Below are positions 9,006-15,582 of a stretch of DNA of 43,927 bases, one piece after another. Location of the stretch: positions 1 to 43,927 of the forward strand of contig JBCCQH010000062.1 in the NCBI GenBank assembly GCA_039024435.1, read 5' to 3'. The position numbers and the translations under genes are program-made. Within the stretch, counting starts at the first letter, position 1. Each line of letters begins with the position of its first letter. This stretch comes from JBCCQH01 sp039024435 (lineage in GTDB: Bacteria; Bacteroidota; Bacteroidia; J057; JADKCL01). The notes beneath the pieces were generated by a model that was given only the letters and a program-made list of their open reading frames with translations, made no database searches and was not told where the DNA came from.

Positions 9006-10019
9006 ATGGGGGTAATTAAACAACGGAACAGCGCCGTTTACGTGCTTTTGAATTCGGTGCATTTGCTGGGTCGCAATGCACTGGCCGTAAATACATTTAT
9101 TTCGGCGACGAATGTTTCCCGGATCCATGCCCGACTGATTTGGCAAAACCAGCGGTGGTACCTGCAAGATCACAGCACCAATGGCACTCTAATCAACAAT
9201 AAGTTTGTTAACCAGGCGGCATTGCCCATTCATAAAGACGACGTAATCAAGTTTGGGACGGGCGAGGAAACCGAATGGGTGCTCCTCAACGATGATCCGC
9301 CGGCCAGTTATTTTCGTGCCGTCCAACACCCCACGGAGATTAGAACTTTGTTTCCGCGCCCGGGGATTCCTGCGCTTGACCATCCTGATTTGTCCATCTA
9401 CTTTTCGGCCGGCACCTGCTGGCAACTGGAGCGGGAGGGCACGATTGTGGACCTCGAGGACGGTGACATCGTACATTTCGAGGACATGGACTGGAATTTT
9501 TGTGCAAATGGGATTCAGTTCCGCACCCCACCGATAAAGGTCTCCTTGCTTGCAACCTCGCATTTTGCATTTACCCTGAGTGCGGACGAAGAGCGCGTCC
9601 ACCTCGAAGTGCTCAATGCGAGATGGCAATTGGATTTGGGAGAACGGGTACATCACTTTATGGCCCTGGTTCTGGCCCGGCAAATGGTGGCCGATCTCGA
9701 ATCGGGTGTGGATGCGGAAAATCGGGGATGGATGGAGATGGATGACCTCACCTATGACATCAGCCGGGAAATCCGCCGTGAGATCGACGACTACCACGCA
9801 AACGTCCTCCTGTACCGCCTGCGCAAGCAACTCAAGGCAAGTGAACCGTACGGGTACTTATTTACCGACTGCATTGAACGGCGAAAAGGCCGGCTTCGAT
9901 TTGCCTATCCCTATTTTAGAATCGCAAAGGAGTCGCAGACGCTTTTTGAGTCCTTGCCGGTAGATTCGGCGCCATCGTGGATCGAACCCGGGTCACCGGG
10001 AACAGCCCCGAGGGAATAG
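9006..10019 (+). CDS. FHA-domain protein with possible winged-helix C-terminus
   Basis: 337 aa, cytoplasmic, with no signal peptide. Residues 1-95 form an FHA phosphothreonine-binding domain: LLGRN (20-24), SRIHARL (38-44) and the HSTNGTLIN loop (56-64) carry all the usual phosphopeptide contacts. A middle beta-rich region (about 105-200) is unassigned. The C-terminal segment (about 205-310) has helices ending in YHANVLLYRLRKQL followed by a beta hairpin, which resembles the winged-helix fold of OmpR/SARP-type regulators. This part is inference from pattern only. The ATG at 9006 was preferred to an earlier ATG at 8904 because FHA homology begins shortly after it and the intervening residues look non-coding. 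Its partner kinase is not in the window. Confidence 0.83.
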   Translation: MGVIKQRNSAVYVLLNSVHLLGRNALAVNTFISATNVSRIHARLIWQNQRWYLQDHSTNGTLINNKFVNQAALPIHKDDVIKFGTGEETEWVLLNDDPPASYFRAVQHPTEIRTLFPRPGIPALDHPDLSIYFSAGTCWQLEREGTIVDLEDGDIVHFEDMDWNFCANGIQFRTPPIKVSLLATSHFAFTLSADEERVHLEVLNARWQLDLGERVHHFMALVLARQMVADLESGVDAENRGWMEMDDLTYDISREIRREIDDYHANVLLYRLRKQLKASEPYGYLFTDCIERRKGRLRFAYPYFRIAKESQTLFESLPVDSAPSWIEPGSPGTAPRE

Positions 10020-10163
10020 GGGAAGCGGAACCTTACCTTTGCCTGGCGAGGTGGAGTACCTGGGTCCGATTCAATGTTGCATCATTTCGAGCACCAATTG
10101 CACAGTCCGGGCAAGGCTGGTGTCCCTTGGGAAGCTGGTACTCGACGTTTGCAGTTCGCTCAA

Positions 10164-10232
10164 GGAAAATAGCTGAAGAGGGGCGGAAAAAGATTCCATA
10201 GCAAAATCGCAGAATTAAATTTAAACCGCCTC
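10164..10232 (+). mobile_element. Truncated fold-back element, copy 2 (right end)
   Basis: The 69-bp segment matches the right end of the copy at 43749-43910, from GGAAAATAGCTGAAGAGG to the terminal TTTAAACCGCCTC, with one substitution inside the 13-bp terminal repeat. TTA follows at 10233-10235. The left 90 bp or so are missing, so this copy can no longer fold back. A decayed toxin-antitoxin pair starts 17 nt downstream. Confidence 0.75.
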
Positions 10233-10248
10233 TTATGCCATTCCTGGA

Positions 10249-10362
10249 ATGGCCACGTTGTACGAGGAGGTTGAAAAGGCAATATCGGATGGCGAGGGCA
10301 TGTTTAAAGATGTTTCGGATCCCGTTGAAGCCGTAAGAAGGTTGAGAAATGGATCGTTGTAA
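10249..10362 (+). pseudogene. Antitoxin-like remnant (C-terminal part)
   Basis: A 37-codon frame beginning MATLYEEVEKAISDGEG and ending DPVEAVRRLRNGSL-stop. The sense frame stays open upstream into the element remnant (SYAIPG before the Met), suggesting that the 5' part was lost. It has the charged helical look of a small antitoxin tail. A PIN-like toxin start follows after 2 nt, which is the usual gene order. Family assignment is by context; nothing here is likely to be functional. Confidence 0.45.
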
Positions 10363-10364
10363 AA

Positions 10365-10508
10365 ATGGATATTAAACCGTTTGATCTTTGTGAGCGCATC
10401 TTTCTGGATACAACCGTTTTTGTCCAGGCGCTTTTGTCGAATCTAAAAAGGACGATACCAAATAAATCAACCGTTGCCGATTCCCCACAACCCACCCAAA
10501 ATTCCTAA
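10365..10508 (+). pseudogene. PIN-domain toxin remnant (N-terminal fragment)
   Basis: A 47-codon frame, MDIKPFDLCERIFLDTTVFVQALLSNLK and onward. The segment IFLDTTVFVQALL matches the first beta strand and helix of PIN (VapC-type) ribonucleases, including the first catalytic Asp. Homology ends at about residue 30, and a low-complexity tail leads to a stop at 10506-10508. PIN toxins are usually 125-145 aa, so this is a broken gene. Its start lies 2 nt after the antitoxin-like stop, as in working vapBC pairs. HupE starts 9 nt later, so the deletion that removed the rest of the toxin probably ended close to HupE. Confidence 0.5.
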
Positions 10509-10517
10509 TTTTCCGCC

Positions 10518-11087
10518 ATGTCCGGATTCAGTTTGTACCTGCGGCTCGGGTTTGAGCACATCACGGATCCCGGCGGCTGGGACCACATGCTGTTTTTGTT
10601 GGCACTTTGTTCGGGGTACAGCTTGCGGGACCTGCGGCGGGTATTGGTGCTGGTAACGGCGTTTACTGTGGGGCATTCATTGACTTTGGCGCTGAGTGTA
10701 CTGGCGCAGCCGCTGCTGCCTTCGGCATGGGTGGAAACGCTGATTCCGGTCACGATTCTCGTGGTAGCGCTGTTGAATCTGGTCTTACCGCCGCGCAAGG
10801 CCAGCGGGTTGGGACTGCGCTACGGGCCGGCTCTGTTGTTCGGCCTGATTCACGGGATGGGCTTTTCCAATTATCTGCGGGCGCTGCTGGGTGCCGAAGA
10901 ATCGCTTTGGGAACCCTTGTTGGCGTTCAATCTGGGGTTGGAAATCGGCCAGATTTTGGTTGTGGGTGCCATACTGCTGCTGGCAGGGTTGGTCGTGGAC
11001 CTGATCCGCCTGCCCCAACTTTGGTGGACGCGGGGGCTTTCGCTGCTGGCCGTGGGGGGATCAATGTGGTTATTGCTGGGAGAATAA
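10518..11087 (+). CDS. HupE/UreJ-like membrane protein
   Basis: 189 aa with about six hydrophobic helices. It has the features of the HupE/UreJ family: an N-terminal GFEHITDPGGWDHMLFLLAL segment with two conserved His and one Asp, then TAFTVGHSLTLALS, and FGLIHGMGFSNYL in a later helix. Members are thought to move nickel or a related metal in hydrogenase and urease loci, but many Bacteroidota copies stand alone as here. No hydrogenase or urease genes lie in the window, so the substrate is open. It begins 9 nt after the decayed toxin frame. Confidence 0.85.
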   Translation: MSGFSLYLRLGFEHITDPGGWDHMLFLLALCSGYSLRDLRRVLVLVTAFTVGHSLTLALSVLAQPLLPSAWVETLIPVTILVVALLNLVLPPRKASGLGLRYGPALLFGLIHGMGFSNYLRALLGAEESLWEPLLAFNLGLEIGQILVVGAILLLAGLVVDLIRLPQLWWTRGLSLLAVGGSMWLLLGE

Positions 11088-11104
11088 TTTTCACCCCAGC
11101 CCAA

Positions 11105-11142
11105 TAAAAAACGCTTCCTTCGTCGTGGACTGGGGAAGCGTT
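11105..11142 (-). terminator. Rho-independent terminator of candidate small RNA
   Basis: A perfect 9-bp stem, AACGCTTCC/GGAAGCGTT (11142-11134 with 11118-11110), is followed in the leftward direction by six T. No U-tract follows on the plus strand, so it does not mainly serve HupE. Confidence 0.7.
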
Positions 11143-11218
11143 GGTTCCTTTCGGAATATTCAGTTTTTTATTCAGTGAAAGAACGAATCACTTAATTAGC
11201 CCTATGGCTTTGGGCTAC
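11105..11218 (-). ncRNA. Candidate small RNA with own promoter and terminator
   Basis: A leftward unit of about 114 nt in a gene-free region. In RNA order the hairpins are UAGCCC/GGGCUA (11217-11212 with 11202-11197), AGUGA/UCACU (11192-11188 with 11178-11174), UUCC-GAAA-GGAA (11156-11145, a GNRA-type tetraloop), and the terminator. It contains no sensible reading frame. The promoter is at 11253-11223. It is not a recognised tmRNA, SRP RNA, RNase P or 6S RNA. Evidence is promoter plus structure plus terminator in correct order and spacing; conservation could not be tested. Confidence 0.55.
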
Positions 11219-11222
11219 AATA

Positions 11223-11253
11223 CAAACATACAAGCGATGGCTGCGGTTTGAAA
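11223..11253 (-). promoter_or_regulatory. Promoter of candidate small RNA
   Basis: Leftward -7 box TATGTTTG (11230-11223), an exact TAnnTTTG match, with a TTTC -33-like element (11253-11250) exactly 19 nt upstream. The Bacteroidota -33 consensus is TTTG, so this is a one-mismatch pair at normal spacing. Confidence 0.55.
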
Positions 11254-11373
11254 CCTAAAATCGATCCATTCTTATAAATTGAAATTGAATAAAGTGGTTA
11301 TTTGGGGAAATTGGAAAAGGATTTAATGTTGATTCCTTGCGTGATTCTAATAAAAAGCTAAGAATCGGGGTAT

Positions 11374-11545
11374 AAAAAAACCCACCCGGGCATCTTTGGT
11401 TATATCAACCCCAACGGACTGACATGGGTGGAGATGCCGGTGACCTCGACCATCCGCTGCCCTCTGATCAGAGAGACCTGACAAGTCAGGTTGCGGTCCG
11501 CTCTTAGTCCCCCTGAGCTTGTCTCCAATTGTAATAAATGTTAGG
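11374..11545 (-). other. Structured segment or short coding relic
   Basis: A dense group of inverted repeats: CTCTGATCAGAG (11462-11473), CCTGAC-AA-GTCAGG (11477-11490), both closed by CCGC/GCGG (11454-11457 with 11493-11496) like a three-way junction, and an interleaved pair CCACCC/GGGTGG and GGCATCT/AGATGCC (11382-11438) in pseudoknot order. Leftward, GGGTGGG runs into seven T (11380-11374), a terminator-like end. The same strand also has an open frame ending at 11400 whose tail reads RMVEVTGISTHVSPLGLI-stop, which looks protein-like but lacks a clear start. RNA and gene relic are both possible. Confidence 0.35.
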
Positions 11546-11773
11546 ACTGATTAAACAGTGTTAATGCTCGTGTGGGATATTTTGACCGATCAGCAACACC
11601 GTTGCTTCTTCGGAATCCTTTTCAATGAACTGAGATCACGAAAGTAGGGAATTTGCCGATATGCGGCAAGCATCCTTCGGCGCAAATCCCCCCGATACGT
11701 CGTCCCCAAGGAGTTGCCGCCGTTTTTTGCCGATTTCGCAAACCCCTTTTTACCTATATTGTTGCCATCGGCT

Positions 11774-12670
11774 ATGCGCAGCGCTTTCTGTACCATTACC
11801 ACCGTCAGCCACTTGCCCCAGGTCAGGGCTCTCCACCATTCCTTGTCGCCTTGGTTGGAGGACATTGATTACGTGGCGCTTGTGGTCGACGGGCGGGGGC
11901 AAGGCGAAGGCATCACCTGGCTGGAACTGGATGCAGTGCAGCAGCCGGTCACCGGCAAAGCCATTTGCCAGAAGTACCACCGCCCCGAGCAGCAAGATGC
12001 CCTCCGCTGGAGCCTGAAGCCGGTACTGTTGCACCATTTGTTGCAAAGTGAATATGAGCGGGTTATAATTCTCGACAACGATCTTTTCTTTTTTGCCGAT
12101 CCCCGCTTTTTATTCGCCCACCTGGACGCGGCGCATTTGGTACTCACGCCGCACTGGCGCATCCTGAATCCGAACGAGGACGTCCACGAGTTCCGCAACC
12201 ACTTCACTGACGGCCTCTACAATGCCGGATTTGTTGGGGCCAACCGCAAAGCCGAGGCGGCTCTGCTTTGGTGGGCAAAGGCCTGCCTGCACCATTGTGC
12301 CAAAGACCCGGCCCGCGGTTATTTTGTCGATCAGCGCTACCTGGACATCTTACCGGTATATTTTCCGCCCGTCCACCTCGTGTCCCACCGGGGCTGCAAC
12401 GTGGCCTACTGGAATCGGCGGGCCTTACCGCGGGTGCTGGTGGACGGCGAAGTGCGCATTGACGGGAAATGGCCCATCGTGTTCATCCACTTTACCGCGT
12501 CGCTGCTCACCGAAATCATGGAAACCGGCCGCGAAATGGCCTTGCAGCCGTATCTCGACCGCTACCTCAAGGCCCTGGAGCAATTTCGCCCCGAACTTGC
12601 GCTGCCTCCGGTGCTTACCGCACGGTCAGCCCACTGGCGGAACATCCTCAACTTTTTCCGCCGGAACTGA
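11774..12670 (+). CDS. GT-A type glycosyltransferase
   Basis: 298 aa, cytoplasmic. The N-terminus AFCTITTVSHLPQVRALHHSL is a Rossmann-like nucleotide-sugar start. ERVIILDNDLFFFADP contains a DxD-like Asp101-Asn-Asp103 for metal and UDP-sugar binding, and DGLYNAGFVGANR is the usual acceptor-side loop. It resembles nucleotide-diphospho-sugar transferases of the GT8/GT77-like class, but the exact family is uncertain. The start at 11774 is preferred to 11714 because the homologous strand begins there. The next glycosyltransferase starts one base after its stop, so the two are translationally coupled. The long 5' region (11144-11773) holds the structured RNA candidates and no other gene. Confidence 0.82.
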   Translation: MRSAFCTITTVSHLPQVRALHHSLSPWLEDIDYVALVVDGRGQGEGITWLELDAVQQPVTGKAICQKYHRPEQQDALRWSLKPVLLHHLLQSEYERVIILDNDLFFFADPRFLFAHLDAAHLVLTPHWRILNPNEDVHEFRNHFTDGLYNAGFVGANRKAEAALLWWAKACLHHCAKDPARGYFVDQRYLDILPVYFPPVHLVSHRGCNVAYWNRRALPRVLVDGEVRIDGKWPIVFIHFTASLLTEIMETGREMALQPYLDRYLKALEQFRPELALPPVLTARSAHWRNILNFFRRN

Positions 12671-12671
12671 C

Positions 12672-13790
12672 ATGCGGCCCCCAATCGCCCTCATATCGCC
12701 CAATGAATCCGCCTGGTCCGAAACCTTTATTCGGGCCCAGCGCGAACTCTTGCCGGCCGATGTCCACTACCTCTACGGCGCCTATCTGCCCCGTTTTCGG
12801 CCGGATGGACGGCACTTCATCTCGGATTCCTATTTCCGGGAGGGATTGGCTTACGCCAAAGACCGCTTGCTGCAGCGCGAACTGCACAGTACCCTCCGCC
12901 AGCGCATCAAAACCTACCTGCGCAAGCACCAAGTGCGCGCGATTCTCGCCCAGTACGGCCCCACCGGAGTAGAAATGCAGGACATCGCCCGGGAACTTGA
13001 CTTGCCCCTGACCGTACACTTTCACGGCTTCGATGTTTATGACCAATCGCTCCTGGAGGAGTATTCCGGCCAATATTCCGCCCTGTTCCGGCAAGCCGCG
13101 GCCATCGTCGGGGTGTCGCGGGCCATGGTGGCGCGATTGGCGGAAATGGGCGCACCCCCGGAAAAGCTGCATTGGAATCCTTGTGGCGCCGATTTGGAAC
13201 AGTTTTCGCCCACCCAGCCGGCGCAGAACCCACTTCGTTTTCTGGCCGCGGGCCGCTTCAGCGAAACCAAAGCCCCCCACCTGACCCTGCTGGCCTTTGC
13301 CGAGTTAGTTAAAACCCATCCCGACGCACGCCTGACCATGGCCGGCGAAGGGCCACTCAAAGGGGCCTGTCTCAGTCTGGTACGCGCCCTCAAACTGAGC
13401 AACCACGTACAGTTGCCGGGGGTAATGCCCCACGCTCAGATTGCCGCCGAAATGCAGCGGTCCCGGGCCTTTGTCCAGCACAGCTTGACCGCCGCCAATG
13501 GCGACTCCGAAGGAACCCCCGTGGCCATCATGGAAGCGGGTGCGGCCGGATTGCCCGTGGTTGCGACGCGCCACGCCGGGATTCCCGATGTGGTGCAGTC
13601 CGGAAAAACCGGTCTGCTGGTGGAAGAAGGCGATGTCTCGGGCATGGCCGCCGCACTGCGAAAATTGGTGGTGGATGGGGCGCTGGCGGGAAAAATGGGG
13701 GCCGCCGCGCACCGGCGCATTGCGGCGGAATTTGGTTTGCGGGACCGGGTCGCCCGCCTCTGGTCGATCATTCAATCAACGCTGAACTGA
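12672..13790 (+). CDS. GT4-type glycosyltransferase
   Basis: 372 aa, GT-B fold. The N-domain has SPNESAWSETFIRAQRELL and HFHGFDVYD. The C-domain has LRFLAAGRFSETKAPH (nucleotide-binding start), LTMAGEGPLK, LPGVMPHAQIAAEM, and the retaining E-x7-E motif Glu280-GTPVAIM-Glu288 followed by AGLPVVATRHAGIPD. This is a classic GT4 family member that adds a hexose or similar sugar with retention. The ATG at 12672 is one base after the stop of the upstream gene, and asnB-like starts one base after this stop. The three-gene unit is therefore read as one polycistron, probably for a surface glycan or a glycosylated small molecule. Confidence 0.92.
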   Translation: MRPPIALISPNESAWSETFIRAQRELLPADVHYLYGAYLPRFRPDGRHFISDSYFREGLAYAKDRLLQRELHSTLRQRIKTYLRKHQVRAILAQYGPTGVEMQDIARELDLPLTVHFHGFDVYDQSLLEEYSGQYSALFRQAAAIVGVSRAMVARLAEMGAPPEKLHWNPCGADLEQFSPTQPAQNPLRFLAAGRFSETKAPHLTLLAFAELVKTHPDARLTMAGEGPLKGACLSLVRALKLSNHVQLPGVMPHAQIAAEMQRSRAFVQHSLTAANGDSEGTPVAIMEAGAAGLPVVATRHAGIPDVVQSGKTGLLVEEGDVSGMAAALRKLVVDGALAGKMGAAAHRRIAAEFGLRDRVARLWSIIQSTLN

Positions 13791-13791
13791 T

Positions 13792-15576
13792 ATGTGCGGG
13801 ATCCTCGGGGTGTTGCCGGTACCTGACCAACCGGCTTTTCAGAAGGCCTTGAATGCCATGGCGCAGCGGGGACCGGATGGTGAAGGCAGTTGGCAGCATC
13901 CCCAAGGCCACGTGCAATTGGGCCACCGGCGCCTGGCGATTATCGATCTGGGGTCCGGCGGTCGGCAACCGATGCGGCGCGGCGCACTCACCATCACCGC
14001 CAATTCCGAGTTTTACAATTATCCAGAGGTGCGGCGGCGACTGGAAGCTTTGGGCCAGCGCTTCGTCACCCAAAGCGACACCGAGGTCTTCCTCGCGGCC
14101 TGGCAGCAGTGGGGGCCGGCGGCCCTGGCCGAATTCAACGGCATGTGGGCCTTTGGTATGTGGGACGATTCCCGCCAAAGCTTGATCCTCGCCCGGGACC
14201 GTTTCGGGAAGCAGCCGCTTTACTATTTCCAGGAGGGGGGCCGCTTCGGATTTGCCTCCCAGATGAAGCCGCTGTTCAACTTTCTTCAATCGGTGCGGCC
14301 GGCGGCAAATTTCCGTGAACTGGCGGCGGATCTGCGCGGCTACGAGGCTACCGAACACTGTCTTATTGCCGGAATCAAGCGCTTTCCCGCGGGGCATTGG
14401 GGGGAATACCGCAATGGCAAATTGGAGTTGCACCGGTACTGGAGTACGCTGGAGCACCGGGTGGAGGTGCCGGCCACTTATGCGGAACAGGTGGCTCGCT
14501 TCCGGGAGTTGTGGGAGGATGCCTGCCGCTTGCGCTTGCGGGCGGATGTACCCGTGGTGGCGAGTTTGAGCGGGGGGCTGGATTCGGCGTCGGTGGTGGG
14601 GACATTGGTGGGGATGCGTCCGGAAACACCGCGGCTCCAAACCTTTACGGTGGAGTTTCCGGGAACGGTATTCGACGAATCGGCGGCGGCGCGTACGGTG
14701 GCGGAAGCGGTAGGTGCGGACTTTAATGCGATTGCGGCGACGGCCCCGGAGCCGGATCTGCTCCGGAAGCAAATGCGGGAGTTTGAGGAGCTACACGACA
14801 ATTGCATTTCCCCCAAGGTAGCCCTGTACGCAGGGATGAAGACCCGCGGGAAATCGGTTTCGGTCGATGGCCACGGCGCGGATGAACTGCTTTCTGGTTA
14901 CGGGGAGGGGCTGTTTCACGCTTTTGGTGATGCCGGTTTCAATGTCCGGGCCTGGCGAGAAATTATCCGGGCCTTCAATGATTTTTACCCGGGCCATCCG
15001 CAGTTTGCTAAGGCCCGGGCCCGCTTCAGTACCGCGCTGGCGTACCGTTGGGGTGGGGGGGGGCAGGAATTGCCCGGGGAATTGAAGCGCACGCTGGGCC
15101 ACCACGGCGCCTATTTGTACCAACTTTACCACGAGCGCATCTTCCCGGTGATGTTGCGCAATTACGAGCGCTACGCGATGATGTGCGGAGTGGAAATCCG
15201 GATGCCCTTCACCGATCACCGCTTGGTGAGCTATGCGTTTTCCCTGCCCTGGGAAGCGCGGCTGCGGGGAGGCTTCACGAAGGCGATCCTGCGCGATGCG
15301 ATGCAAGGCGTGGTGCCCGAAGCCATTCGCCAGAAGCGGCAAAAGGTCGGATTCCCCACGCCGATTTTGGCCTGGATGCGCGGGCCCTGGCGGGAGTGGT
15401 TAGAAGATTGGACGGCTTCGCGGGCATTTTTAGAGAGTGACCTGGCGGATGGACCCTGGGTGCGCCAGGAAGTGCAGGCGGTACTGAACCAGGCGCGGAC
15501 GGACTATTTTACCGGGCTGAAGATTTGGGGGAGATTGGCGCCGCTGCGCTGGGAGTGGGCGCTGCTCCAGGATTGA
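13792..15576 (+). CDS. asnB: Asparagine synthase-type glutamine amidotransferase
   Basis: 594 aa. The N-terminal Ntn glutaminase begins with the catalytic Cys2 (MCGILGVL), then RGPDGEG (26-32), HRRLAIIDL (45-53) and DTEV (97-100). The C-terminal ATP pyrophosphatase domain has SLSGGLDSASV (PP-loop SGGLDS, 260-265) and DGHGADELLSGY. The glutamine-binding NGEIYN motif reads NSEFYN here (71-76), with Gly replaced by Ser. The enzyme may make asparagine, or it may amidate a carboxyl group on another molecule, as homologues in glycan and natural-product clusters do. Coupling to two glycosyltransferases favours the second role; this is inference. It ends 6 nt from the convergent T9SS gene. Confidence 0.9.
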   Translation: MCGILGVLPVPDQPAFQKALNAMAQRGPDGEGSWQHPQGHVQLGHRRLAIIDLGSGGRQPMRRGALTITANSEFYNYPEVRRRLEALGQRFVTQSDTEVFLAAWQQWGPAALAEFNGMWAFGMWDDSRQSLILARDRFGKQPLYYFQEGGRFGFASQMKPLFNFLQSVRPAANFRELAADLRGYEATEHCLIAGIKRFPAGHWGEYRNGKLELHRYWSTLEHRVEVPATYAEQVARFRELWEDACRLRLRADVPVVASLSGGLDSASVVGTLVGMRPETPRLQTFTVEFPGTVFDESAAARTVAEAVGADFNAIAATAPEPDLLRKQMREFEELHDNCISPKVALYAGMKTRGKSVSVDGHGADELLSGYGEGLFHAFGDAGFNVRAWREIIRAFNDFYPGHPQFAKARARFSTALAYRWGGGGQELPGELKRTLGHHGAYLYQLYHERIFPVMLRNYERYAMMCGVEIRMPFTDHRLVSYAFSLPWEARLRGGFTKAILRDAMQGVVPEAIRQKRQKVGFPTPILAWMRGPWREWLEDWTASRAFLESDLADGPWVRQEVQAVLNQARTDYFTGLKIWGRLAPLRWEWALLQD

Positions 15577-15582
15577 TGTTGG

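Noticed and set aside
11590..11865. Minus-strand frame of 91 codons overlapping the glycosyltransferase start
   Set aside because: It has no family features, overlaps a well supported gene and has no promoter box.
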